Positions 1 to 11,266 of a DNA stretch of 64,000 nucleotides are shown piece by piece. A program made the position numbers and the translations under genes. Positions within the stretch are counted from its first letter, which is position 1. Every line of letters starts with the position of its first letter. Under the pieces are notes generated by a model. The model ran no database searches. It was not told the origin of the DNA and saw only the letters and a list, made by a program, of their open reading frames with translations. This DNA is from Zanthoxylum bungeanum. Its lineage: Eukaryota > Streptophyta > Magnoliopsida > Sapindales > Rutaceae. The stretch is from positions 1 through 64,000 of the forward strand of contig SKCR01034829.1 of assembly GCA_019454045.1 (NCBI GenBank). Reading direction: 5' to 3'.

Positions 1-61
1 AATAGGCGAAGGTCTGATCTAAATAGATCGGTGACATGACTGTCATCAAAGTGTGGAGGAT
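1..61 (-). mobile_element. Relict C-like Ty1-copia LTR, left piece
   Basis: The last bases before the solo LTR (around 45-61) resemble the stretch near 24990-25010 in the left LTR of element C. The sequence resumes at 2126 after the solo LTR. It is a diverged LTR fragment and holds no gene. Confidence 0.5.
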
Positions 62-2125
62 TGTTGGTTTCTATTTAGGTCCCAAGATCATAACAAGCAT
101 GAAAACATGTGTGAATACATCAAAGGAGGTAGCGGAATACTCACATCGATCGGTTGAGACGATTTGATGAAGAACAAAACTTGTTTTCTTTCCATCAAAG
201 TGGCGCCTAATGAACCAGTCCACTGCTCACTGTTTTCAGTTTTGAGCTGAGAATTTGAGCTCCAAATCTTCGTCGAATGATTCCCGGCTCATGGGTGGGT
301 TTCCCTAACACCTTCGTATGCCTCTTAGAAGTGTACTAGCACTTGGATCTTGCCACAAAATCCACAAAAACTTCCCTCACTGCTCACGTTTTTCAGCAGC
401 AAAAACAGTGAGTTTTGGCCCTTTGGCATGAACATGAAGGAGATGGAGAGAGATAGAGTTGTCTAGGGTTACTAAATTCATCTAATGAATAATAATAAAA
501 TTACTAAAGTGTAGAGAGAGATTTTGTTTATATACTTTAGGTAAAACCATTTCACCTTTTACCCTAATCTTGGTAGGTATGGGTAAATGGTTTTCCAAAA
601 GTAAAACAAGGTAGTTGGGTGGTAGGTACACCTACCACACATGGGCCCCACATATTTGAATTCAAAATTCAAATATCTCTACGAACATTTGCCGCGGCTC
701 GGTTCCGTTTAATGCGATTAAACGAACTTCCGTCGTTAAATAATTAAATCTAATTTAATTAATATCGATGCGACGCAAATATATTACGAACGTCGTTTAC
801 GAATTAATTCTAAATAATTCATTCGTTTGCATTAAAGTCCGACTTTAATTTCGTAATGAAATCCAATTCATATTAATATATCCGATATATTAATTTTAGC
901 CCATTCGAATAAATTAAATAGAAAAATCAAATTTAACTATTAAATTTATTTTACCGATTAATTCCAAATTAATCGCGTTCTCTCTCTTTAGACGATATTT
1001 TATCCCAGATAAATATCTCCGTAATTAATCCCAGATTAATTTTCTCTCTCATCGAAATAATCCCAGATTAATTAAAGTGCGAGTCATACATCATCGGTGA
1101 ATCATTGGGAAGCGACCCATGAGATCCCCGGATATGTTGGCAGTAAATACGGTCGTCGGACTATCTGAACACGCAAGTACCAAGTACTACGTTTTACCGA
1201 TTCACAAGACAAGGTTGGCTTCTAGCAAAGCACCATGCCTACCCAATTCTCCGGAAATATCTTATAGGAATGAAGATCTGTATCAGGCGTAGTATACATC
1301 GTATAGTGCATATCGATCTAGTATCGGATGGTCACGTGCTAGGCCTGGGGCTGGAGTTGTGTCTGCCCCGTACGAACACATGTCGGATGTCTGGTAACTA
1401 GTCTCTATAATCGGATATACATGACCTAGTCATAATATCCCAATGGCCGCGCAGCACTTAAGAGCACTAATACCGTATCCTACGTGACATCATCTCCACT
1501 ATGACTGGAGTGATACTTCCGTCTTGACATCACACCCAATACTCTACGATTCTCAACATACCCAGTATTGGCGTACACAGAACCGGTTAAAGCCCTGGAT
1601 GACCTCAACCAAAGTATATTGATTGTCGCAAGTATTAGCGGTGGCAAGTCTCAGGTAAGACCAAATACACCTACCCTGATTTCGGACTCCCATAGACACA
1701 CAGTCATACTACCAATGGGATTCCGAGGGGGTCTATCCAGAGCGAAGCCGTTTCCCGTACCATCGGTGAAACACAACCTCATATTACACTTGCATAAGTA
1801 TCCAATACTTAAATATATGAGAACTATGCCCGTTATGCCCTCATAACGTGCACAAGTGCAATACTAGTCTTTTACGTATTTATCGATGTCCATTCTCGAT
1901 AATACTCTGACTATGGATATTTAATGATTTATCCTACGTGGACTGATACTGTCTCATATCATTCTCCGTCCAGGAACAAATCATAGGGACCTCTCATCAT
2001 TTATACATCTAAGGTGATCTAATCACAAATGATATGAGAGCAATCTCCTTTGTCACATAGTTAATTTGTACAACAACACCATGATCTGTACAAATAGTGA
2101 CGCCATGGGTCATAATTGTCCAACA
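62..2125 (-). mobile_element. Solo LTR of Ty1-copia family 1
   Basis: This LTR of about 2.06 kb begins TGTTGG and ends CCAACA on the plus strand. It aligns along its length with the LTRs of element A (11267-13364, 19129-21220) in the same orientation, and with those of element B in inverted orientation. Both sides carry an exact 5-bp target-site duplication, AGGAT (57-61 and 2126-2130). No internal region, PBS or polypurine tract is attached, so it is a solo LTR left by recombination between two LTRs, not a truncated element. The open frame at 1568-1846 lies inside it and is not a gene. Confidence 0.93.
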
Positions 2126-2700
2126 AGGATAACCCATATATCCACTGTGGTATCTCAAGTCGAATAACCACTATGTTCGCTCAACTCGAGAAGATTCCTA
2201 TTAACGTTGGTGTACCATCTGTTAGGAAATCTTCAGTGAGCCATTCAATATTTACCAAATAAATACCTACATGTCTATATGAGTCTCCCGAGACTTATGG
2301 TTCATTGGGATAAATCATCAGACCAAGTCATGATATACGACATGTACTGGTCTCAGCGGATTTTACTAACCGACATGTGTTAATAAATATTGACCAAGAA
2401 CTTTATTTAAGGATATATAACTTATAGTGACACTTCCCAATGTCAATTACAAACTACGTTGTAACTGCGCACTACATTGTAAATCCAAAGGTCTTTGTCC
2501 AATATATACGTATCACTAAATCATATTTAGTTTCAATATAATCATAATTAGATATCTAATCGTAATTAGATCGAATATGTATATAAAAGACAAGAGGTGC
2601 TACCATTAAATAAGTAATATTATGGAAAACGACATTGTTCGTATTTATGAATTGGACAAAAATACGATCCGGATTGGCACTCCAAGCATCAACCCTAACA
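2126..2700 (-). mobile_element. Relict C-like Ty1-copia LTR, right piece
   Basis: This continues the fragment interrupted by the solo LTR. It matches, with many differences, the right part of the element C LTRs (about 25020-25499 and 59530-60040). It shares the 'ctcaactcgag' stretch, the 'gagccattca' segment and the terminal 'ggattggc.ctccaa' block, and ends at about 2700 in CA. It is older than the C copy because it is far more diverged. Confidence 0.7.
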
Positions 2701-2913
2701 AATACTACTTTAGAAGCCCAACAGTAAAAATGGATATGAAATCTGAATTGCAGGACTCAAAGAACCTAAATTTTAACTATAATTTACTTTTGCAGTAATT
2801 TGACACTCTTTATGTGTTTGTCGTTGTTTTGACTTTAGTTTGGAAGTTACTCATATTCATTATTCTATATTTTATATAAGTAAATTGCGATATTAAAAAA
2901 AATATATAAGGAT
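2701..2913. other. Unassigned AT-rich spacer
   Basis: I see no gene or clear repeat here. The last eight bases (2906-2913, ATAAGGAT) are the left target-site duplication of the next hAT element. Confidence 0.4.
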
Positions 2914-3374
2914 TAGGGGTGTTCACGGGTCGGGTCGGGTGGGGTTTTTTGAAATTTCGTGAGACCCGATCGGGTCGGGTCATGGGAAAGTCGGGTCACG
3001 AGAAGGTGGAACCCGATCAGGTTCGAGTCGGGTCGTCGGGTCATAAAAAATAATTTTTTTAAGAATTAATTATTTTAAAATATAAATATTAATTATTTTA
3101 TGTCCCAAAAAATATCATTTATATAAAGTTTTAATACAAAAAAAGTAATAAACAAATTAAAAAATAGTAAAAATTTAAAAAAAATAATAAAAATTGTAGG
3201 AAAAGTAATAAAAATTTTAGAAAAATAATAAAAATATTATAGGGTCGGGTTTTAGTATCAAACCCGTTGCCCAACTCGAAAATTTCGGGTTGGGTTGAAA
3301 TTTTGCAATTTTTTTGTTGAACCCGCGCGGGTCGGGTCGGGTCGCGGGTTGACCCGACCCTATGAACACCCCTA
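2914..3374. mobile_element. Non-autonomous hAT element (MITE)
   Basis: This 461-bp element has terminal inverted repeats starting TAGGGGTGTTCA and ending TGAACACCCCTA. It is flanked by an exact 8-bp duplication ATAAGGAT (2906-2913 and 3375-3382), the size made by hAT transposases. Both ends are rich in a repeated GGGTC unit; the middle is AT-rich with runs of 'aaaataataaaaat'. It has no transposase. The minus-strand open frame over it (3131-3487) is a by-product of low-complexity sequence. Confidence 0.9.
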
Positions 3375-3794
3375 ATAAGGATCATCTTTTTATTTTTATC
3401 TCTCCTTATTTTTTTTATTTTGCTCTCATATAATAACATGTGACATGCATAAAAGATATATATAATTAATATTGAGTTGTTTGCCACATGTCATTAGATA
3501 ATATCACTTGAAAAATAATGAGAGATATAATGAGGAAAAATAAGGAGAATATCCTAATTAAAAAAAAATGCATTTTTTTTTTCATTTGGACAAATGGTCT
3601 ATTTCTAGGAGCTCGTCTACGGTCATCAAAATTTCATATCTATCCTTGGTTCTGACTCTCCAAAATAATGTATATTGATTGTCTTTAATGATTATGGCGT
3701 TGGATGAATACATGAGAGATGATAGAAGAAAAATAGAGATTGTGTAGTGAATTATTGGATAGATATGGAATAGTGTTTTATGTAATACAAAATT

Positions 3795-3978
3795 GGGAAA
3801 TGCTAACGAGTGCCCTAAGGGCACTCGTTAGGAATCCATTTAAGGAAAGTTTTGATAGGAAAAATGAAAAAGGTCATTAATGATTTGACAATTTTTTCAT
3901 TTTTCATAAAAATGATGTCAAAACTTTCCTTAAATGGATTCTTAATGAGTGCCATTAGTGCACTCATTAGCATAACCC
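3795..3978. mobile_element. Small palindromic MITE (Mutator-like)
   Basis: This 184-bp element is almost a perfect inverted repeat. Its left arm ('ggaatccatttaaggaaag' near 3831) returns inverted near 3930-3950. Each end carries its own short hairpin (GAGTGCCCTAAGGGCACTC at the left). It is flanked by 9-bp near-identical duplications, TACAAAATT (3786-3794) and AACAAAATT (3979-3987), a size typical of Mutator-like elements. It has no coding capacity; open frames on both strands only reflect the palindrome. Confidence 0.82.
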
Positions 3979-4042
3979 AACAAAATTTTAAGGGTATTTT
4001 GGTTGAAATTAAGAGGTTTGAGAGAATGGTCATTTATATAAT

Positions 4043-4810
4043 GGAAAAACCCACCTTAAGGTCCCTGTACTCTCAATGTTTTTTACATTATACCCCTGTA
4101 CTAAATTTTCTACACATTGCACCCCTATACTCTCAATATTTTTTACATTGCACCCCTGTACTAAATTTTCTACACATTGCACCCCTGCACTCTCAAAAAA
4201 TTGACATTTCACCCTTATTTTAACGGCAAGTTAACAGAGTTGAGAAATATTCTGACATCACCCACCATTATTTCGGATTGGACCGAGCAAATTTTTTTAC
4301 TTTGAAGTTATGCTAGGGCGCATAACTATATTATGCCTCTTCTGATACATTAAAAAATCCAACTAATTTATTGTAAAAACTAGATCAAAACTACGATCTT
4401 GGAGTGTTATTAATGAACAACAAAAAACAAACAAAGATGCTTCACGGTTATCAGACATCATTCCTAAAGAACGACAACGAGTATTACATGTCATGCGTGC
4501 ACATTTATAGCAACACCCATTTTTTTAACTCTTCTCTTTTTAGCATAGGTGACTCTTCCTAAACCAGGCAGATATGACACAAATAAGGATGGGTGATGTC
4601 AGAATATTTCTCAACTCTGTTAACTTGCCGTTAAAATAAGGGTGAAATGTCATTTTTTTGAGAGTGTAAGGGTGCAATGTGTAGAAAATTTAGTACAAGG
4701 GTGCAATGTAAAAATATTGAGAGTACAAGGGTGCAATGTGTAGAAAATTTAGTACAAGGGTGCAATGTAAAAAACATTGAGAGTGCAAGGGCCTCAAGGT
4801 GGGTTTTTCC
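4043..4810. mobile_element. Foldback element with ~200-bp inverted arms
   Basis: This 768-bp element has long terminal inverted repeats (about 4043-4270 and 4590-4810) starting GGAAAAACCC and ending GGGTTTTTCC. An exact 10-bp duplication TTTATATAAT lies at 4033-4042 and 4811-4820. Duplications of 8-11 bp suggest a Mutator-like origin, so I infer a MULE-derived foldback element. Each arm contains a direct repeat of about 52 bp built on 'gggtgcaatgt' and 'agaaaatttagta'. The central 300 bp is unique and non-coding. It ends 99 bp before the start codon of the exonuclease gene, so it lies in that gene's promoter or 5' leader. Confidence 0.9.
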
Positions 4811-4909
4811 TTTATATAATTTTAAGAAGTTATTGGGTCATTTCTCCAAATTTCCCATATAATTTCAGCAGGTTATCGGCGTAATTCCCCCAGTTCTGAC
4901 GGTGTTGAA

Positions 4910-7900
4910 ATGGCGACAGAAGCAGAGCTTCCGAAAAGGTCAACCACAAGGTACCACCCTCTTTTTCTTTATTTTTTTTGTTCGATTTGTTCATTGTTAT
5001 GATGGTTTTGTGAGGCGTTTTTACTGGTTGCTGAACACTTGTGCTAAAAGAGCAATGTCTGTTACACCAAAGTGAGGGTTTTGAATTTTGAACGGTATAT
5101 CTATTCTTCGAACTATTTACACATTTGGGTAATTAGAATTAACCCAACCCTTCTTACACTCTCATATGCACTTGTCTTCTTGCATAATGAACTATTTAGT
5201 TCTCTGAAGTCTAATGGATGATTTTGTTTTAGTAATGTTTTGGTAATGTCCTGTCGTTTTTGTGGGGCTCTAAAATCTTTCGACTCCTGTGTTTATTTAC
5301 AGGCACAAATGTGCTGCATGCTACAAACAATTTAAGAGAAAGGATCATCTTATTGAGCACATGAAGATCTCCTACCATTCAGTTCATCAGCCAAAATGCG
5401 CTGTTTGTCAAAAACACTGCAAATCTTTTGAATCCCTGCGGGAACATCTCTCTGGTAAAATATATTTTCATGTCGGTTCTGGTTGATCTATTGATCAATT
5501 GCTTATATTGTTTTTCCTTCTTCATAGGTCCATTATCAAAAGCTAATTGTTCGGGGATTTTCTCTGACAAAGGGTGCAATCTTTGTTTGAATATTTTTGA
5601 TAATCCCGATTCTCTTACCAAGCATAAAGAAGCATGCTGTCTTTCTGCACCTGTTCCTTTTGTAAGCTGATTGTTGAATTTTTTAAATTGCCATAAGGAA
5701 ACTTAGAGAATCGTTATCTCATATCATTTTTAAACCTTGTGACAATCAATTGCAGAACATCCGATCATTTTCTAGGCATTCATATGTTGAATTTTGTGTT
5801 GACTGTTGCAGGAAACAGCAATGTCTAATGCGGAATCTCAAAAGAAAACTTCAAAGTTAGTTGATGAAAAGCACACATGCAGAGGTCCCCAGGCAGTTGC
5901 AATGGACTGTGAAATGGTTGGTGGTGGAAGTGATGGAACAATTGATCTTTGTGCTAGAGTTTGCCTTGTTGATGAAGAGGAGAATGTAATTTTTCACACA
6001 TATGTTCAACCTCAACTTCCTGTCACTAATTACAGGCATTTCCCTGCTTTATAATGTCTTTGGTTCTACAAATTAATCTTTAGGAATGAATTAACTGATC
6101 ATTGATATATCTTCATAAATAATTTCAGATGTGAAGTAACTGGGTTGATGGAAGAGCATCTAAAAGATGCCATGCCACTAAAAGAAGTGAAGGATAAAAT
6201 TTTGGAAATTTTGTACAATGGGGAGTCTATTGGGAGGCTTAGGCTGGATGGTGGAAAGGCTAGACTTCTTGTGGGTCATGGTCTAGAGCATGATTTGGAT
6301 AGCTTGAGGATGAATTATCCTGAGCACATGCTGAGGTACAGTAAATATATTTTAGATTCTTGACACAGATAATTGATTAAGTGCATTTTCATTGAAATAT
6401 ACTCAAAAAAATGATGGATTGTTCTTTGAGTGGATACATATATCATGTCATAATGTGGTTCAAAGTTCATACACTGCAGGTTATCTTTGTTAACTTCGGG
6501 GATCGGGGTATAATACGTTCTTACATCTTTTCAATTGGCAACACTGTCAAACTTCATTCCTATTTGGATTTGGAAACGAAACTCTTTCTTTCTGCTATGG
6601 ATAACCCTTCTTTTAAACAATCTTGTGAAGTGTCTACCATAACTTTCTTTACCTTATTTACTAGTGTTCGAAAACACGATGCCTCTAATTGGGCCGATTT
6701 TCATATCCTAGTCCTAATTTTACAAAATCAACTCTCTATCTCATAAATTTCAAAAAGGCCCAAATTTTCAAGACATAAACCCAAATTTCTAAAAAAAAAA
6801 AACCCTAAGTGTTTCAATTCTTGTTGGTCTCTCATTAAATTGACCATCTAGAAATCTTCCCCATCATTCAAACAATATTTCCCTAGGATCAATTTTTCCA
6901 AATTTTCCCAAAATCTGAAATCCCCAAATTGACCAAAAACCCTAATTTTGAATTCTCTGCCAGCCGAGGAATTGCCCCACCTAGTTCCTAGTGCGTTTTA
7001 GGACATTGTTATTTACTGGGATTATATTTCGAGTCTTCTCCACTAAAGGCCGCCCAAAATTTGAGCAGTCCCAGTTATGGTAAAAGTTTTGAGGAAATTT
7101 CTAATAATAGTATTTATAACTAGTTTCAAATGTTTTACTTGGTGATGAAGAACTTTGAACTAAATTTGTTCATGTTTTAGCAAGTTTCATGTGCTTGGCT
7201 ATGATTATTGTTATTTATTTTGTGTATGCAACTTTAATGCTGCATTGCGGCTTGACCTTTTTTTTTTTTGCACCTTCATGCAGGGATACTGCAAAATATC
7301 TTCCATTGTTAAAGACAAATCTAGTTAGCTTCTCCCTCAAGTACCTCACCCGAACATATCTAGGGCAAGTTGTATTTTTCTTTTAGCATCCATTCTGATT
7401 GCTTATTCTGTTTTATTTTTTATTTTTTATTTTTAATTTCCTAGTTTCTTGTTCATACGGATCAGTTACAGATAGTTCTTTTCTTTTACAAGGGAAGTAT
7501 GAAACTATTTAACTCATTTGACCCATCTAGCATTTACTATTACATTATTAAACTAAAAGACTTCTTGGATGCTGTTTATTTTGTATACTTGGTAAACTTG
7601 TGTAAATATATAGTCGAGATGATCAGAGAAGCAATAATTCATCAAGGTCAAAGAAATTTAGTAAAACCAAAAAATAAATTTTATGATTCCAAATAACACG
7701 GCTTTAGAGTTTGATACGGTCAAACACTTGCTGTCTATTCATTTTTAGGGTTTTGCAATACTAAGCAATCCGTAATAAGGATAAGAAAAACCACTTTATT
7801 TATTCACACAATTTTTGTTTCCCAGGTATGAGATTCAGTCAGGGGTGCACGATCCATATGAAGATTGTGTATCGATGATGAGATTGTACAAGAGATTCCA

Positions 7901-8048
7901 TTGCCAAAATCATCAGCTAGAAGAAATTGGAAACCAAATTACTTCCTGCAGTTATGATTCTTACAAATACAAGGAGCTTGAGAAAATGAGCCCAAGCGAG
8001 CTTTATGAGATTTCAAGTTCAAACTATAAATGTTGGTGCCTTGATTAG
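4910..8048 (+). CDS. REXO4: RNA exonuclease 4-like protein (zinc fingers + DEDDh exonuclease), 7 exons
   Basis: Exons 4910-4950, 5303-5454, 5528-5661, 5812-6035, 6129-6335, 7284-7364 and 7826-8048 join in frame to 353 codons plus TAG. Residues 17-39 form a C2H2-like finger (C17, C20, H33, H39). C46, C49 and H62 start a second, and C81, C84, H97 and C101 or C102 form a CCHC finger. Residues about 137-305 form the DEDDh 3'-5' exonuclease fold: D141 and E143 in AMDCEMVG (Exo I), D239 in VGHGLEHDL (Exo II), H288 and D293 in HDPYEDC (Exo III). All five catalytic residues are present. The family (yeast Rex4, metazoan REXO4/ISG20-like) trims RNA, chiefly in rRNA processing; that role is inferred. 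The start is the first ATG that splices in phase. Introns 4 (6036-6128) and 6 (7365-7825) use GC donors; the rest are GT-AG. It appears intact. Confidence 0.92.
6336..7283 (+). other. Intron 5 of the exonuclease gene, possible TE insert
   Basis: This is the largest intron (948 bp, GT-AG). The segment around 6665-7060 has a different texture, with 'aaccctaa' and 'cccaaatt' blocks like those in plant LTR fragments. I could not find boundaries or a duplication, so an insertion is only suspected. The open frame at 6411-6746 does not match the family and is not coding. Confidence 0.4.
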
Positions 8049-9690
8049 TGGAAAACTACGCAGTCTTAGCAAGTAATCTCTGTTTTCTTTATCTATTGTA
8101 CATATATTTCAGACATATACTGAATGAATTGTTCTCTTTTACACTTGTTCTGTTTCCACTAAATCCAGCATTAAATACGGCTTTTTCTTAAAAAGCCCAA
8201 ATCTTTATGCTCTTCCAATTAAAAGTTTCTTCCCATTTGGTCTATTTATACGTAGAATAACATAAATTCACTCAAAAATAATAATAAATAAACAAAATAT
8301 GCGTGCGGCTCTTGAGCCAAAATTTGGCTTTTTTTCCACACTTTCTACTTAAAAAAAAAAATCTCTCAAAATATAAAGAAAAACAATTTACATATTATAA
8401 ATTTACAAATATAAAAACTAAAACAAATATTATTATGGAAAATGGTCAAAATCGATTTACATAAGCATGACAATGGGCCGGGCCTGGGTTTTTTTAGTTG
8501 GGCCCGGATTTTCTTGCCACACTTAGATCTAAATTATAAGTTACAAGTCAATCATTTTCAAACATTCACATATTCTTCAATCAGATTCCAAATCACAATA
8601 TGTAAAATATTACATACAATTAATATGCACATATAAAATTTTCATCAAAATACTTCTCTCAAATTAAGACTTACACTAAGTCAAAATTTGTACCAAAATC
8701 TATATGTCGCAACAGTCAGTCATATTCACACATACAACTTCGACACATACACAATTCTCAGTCATATTTCTCAATTACAATGACGATTATAAATATTGAA
8801 TCATAATTATAATATCGATCACAGTTACAATGTCTATGCTATGAGAAAAAAAAATTAATATATTGAAATGATCAAAACGAAAAAAAATTATAATGTGATT
8901 GTCCTTCATGCATGCAGCGTTTATAATGCGACTGTCCTTATCGTTAATAAGAAGTTAATAATTCAAAGTTTTAGTTTCAATTTGAATTTCCATTTAAAAA
9001 AATATATATAAATTCTATCATAATCTATATGTAAGTATATTTCTAATGCAAATGGAGCTCTTTAATTCATTCGAAAGCTTCCACTGCTCCTTATTTTAGG
9101 GAAATGCATTAAATGAATAAGGTTTGGTTGAATTGAAATTAAATATAGAAGGTGAAAAATGTATTTTGTGATGTTGGATTCAATGTATTTTGGTTAAATT
9201 AGAATTAAATGTAGGAGATGAAAGGTGTGTTTCTTAAAGTGGAGACTAATACATTTTGGTTAAGTTAGAATTAAATATATAAGATAGAGTGTGAGTGTTT
9301 TATGAAGTTGGGTTTAATGTATTTAGTCATATCTTAATTAATTAATTAATTTTTATAGTGTATACATACATAATACATAATAAATTATAATATTTTGAAC
9401 TATTTCAAAAACTAAAAAGATAGAGATAATTCATACCCTATATGAAGAAGTCATCCCTAATCAAAACATAAAGAGATCAAACAAGTACTTGAGTCCCTCT
9501 ATGACTTACATTTCTCTCTATTACAGAATCATCCGCCTCCCGTGATCTCGAATAGGTCGAATTTGGCATAAGATTTGGAATTTCTTAATCCAATACTTCA
9601 TCCATCGAGCCTCCTTCGATAATTGGTTTCCGTCAAAATAAATGACTATTGTGAATCAGTCATTTCAATACAACTAGCACTGTATATCAG
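8049..9690. repeat. AT-rich intergenic DNA with ~65-bp degenerate repeats
   Basis: This is downstream of the exonuclease gene and its presumed 3' UTR and poly(A) region (8049 to about 8170). A GGGCC-rich stretch at 8470-8515 may be a decayed transposon end. Between about 9115 and 9340 roughly three degenerate tandem copies are built on 'ttggttaaattagaattaaat'. I see no gene. Confidence 0.5.
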
Positions 9691-9719
9691 GGGTTCGGGT
9701 GAAGACTAAGTCGTCACCT

Positions 9720-9983
9720 GCCCATCACATGCCTAGAAATACCGGGATATGACAAGTTGGTATCAGAGCAGAGGTTTTGGTGTAATGACTGTTGCGGCTC
9801 CATTTACTCCATGTAAGTCATCTTCTCAGTTACATTGTTTTGTTTTCATTTCAAGTGGTAATGGATATCAGTGGCATGATAGCCATGATAACATCTTAGG
9901 TATCAAATATCGTATGATAGTTTAGTTGAACAGTTTACATGTAATTTAGGATTCAGGACGAATCCATTTTAAGGGGGTGGAAA
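9720..9983 (+). mobile_element. Gypsy remnant F: LTR end, PBS, 229-bp internal stub and PPT
   Basis: An LTR 3' end (…GGGATATGACA, ending 9754) is followed two bases later by a PBS matching initiator tRNA-Met (TGGTATCAGAGC, 9758-9769). Only about 200 bp later comes a polypurine tract (AAGGGGGTGGAAA, 9971-9983) and a new LTR start TGTAATACCTCGG at 9984. These signals are typical of Tekay/Del-type Gypsy elements. Gag and pol are entirely missing: the internal region is 229 bp. The 5' LTR upstream of about 9700 is not clearly recognisable. Confidence 0.65.
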
Positions 9984-11266
9984 TGTAATACCTCGGTCAG
10001 CGCAGTCATGTCCGGTACAGTGAATCATCAAGCATAACATCTTAGAATCTATAAAATAACATAAAAATAGGTTTCACCCCTTAGGAATCTCATTTGGAGG
10101 TCCCGAACAAATTTTCAATTTTAGCCTCCCCTTATAGCTTACCGGAGTCAATCAATTATCTTTCTTCTTTCAACCATAACTTTCTCATACGATCTCCGAG
10201 TTTGATAAATTTCATATTTCCGGAAAGCTATAATCGTGACCTACAACTTTCCTATTGGACATTTTCCCAAATTCGGATCATAACTAGGTCAATAATGCAT
10301 GTTTTTGGACTGTGAACAACAACCAACGATTTTAAATTAGAGTGAGTGATGTGGCACAAATGTAGCCTCTCCTTGTAACTCAAAAATCTGCCACTCACTA
10401 TAAATATGACACTATTCATTCGTCCCACTCAAAAACAAAAAAAAAAAAAAAAAAAAAAAAAAACCTAAGATGCTCTCTCTCTCTCTTAAAAACAAAGCCA
10501 TTTTTTTTCCTTCACATCTCCAACATTTTTGAAGTAGCCATTAAAGTTTTCCAAATCAATCACTCACAAGTAAGCTTCTTAATCATCCTCTTCTCATCAA
10601 TTTCAATTTTAAGCATGAAAACATAAACCCCAAAATCACCACTCTTGAGCCCTAGAAATTTATTTACGCATTTTAAGCTTAGATTGACTTGCTAGCATGA
10701 ATTTCTTTGCATTTGGAGATGATATTAGTATGGAATGAGCTTTGTTAATGAAATGCCCAATTTCCCTTTATGGAATGGGGGTGGCCGAAACTATTATGGT
10801 TCTTAGGGGGAGTGTTTTTATTTCTTTGATGATAATTGATGGTGAAGCATGTATTAGGTAATGTTTGATATGCATTTGTTTTGGTTTAAGTTGAAAATCT
10901 AAAGTTCCATTTTCTTATGCATTGATCGAATGATAACTTAGTATGGGGACTGTTTTGGGTTGTTTTAATAATGAATAGGTGATGTTTTAAGCATGTGAAG
11001 TGTTGAGTGTGGATGAAAACTTTAAGTTGCTACTTTTTCCCTCGTGGCTGAATTCCTCAAGAATGATTAAGTGGTGTGTTTTGTTTCTTGTTATGAGTAT
11101 AGATGGTGACTAATGCATTTGGTAATGTTTTAACATGAGTTAATGTGATATATGTTGAAGAAAATTCGAGTTGTAATTAAACTCCCTTTGGCAAAATTTT
11201 AAAGCTTATTAAGAGTTGGTTTTGTGAATTGTTTGGATGATGAAATGTTATGGTTTATGTTTTTGG
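9984..11266 (+). mobile_element. Gypsy remnant F, 3' LTR left part
   Basis: This LTR begins TGTAATACCTCGG directly after the F polypurine tract and is non-coding. It carries a poly(A) run of about 29 bases and a CT-microsatellite (about 10435-10485). It is interrupted by element A, whose TTTGG duplication is at 11262-11266 and 21221-21225, and resumes at 21226. The frame at 10094-10315 is not a gene. Confidence 0.6.

Noticed and set aside
1568..1846. 92-codon open frame on the plus strand
   Set aside because: Lies within the solo LTR; the homologous LTR segments of A and B do not keep this frame.
3131..3487. 118-codon minus-strand frame ending in a hydrophobic, leucine/phenylalanine-rich stretch
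   Set aside because: The hydrophobic run comes from AT-rich simple sequence in the hAT MITE and the frame crosses the element boundary.
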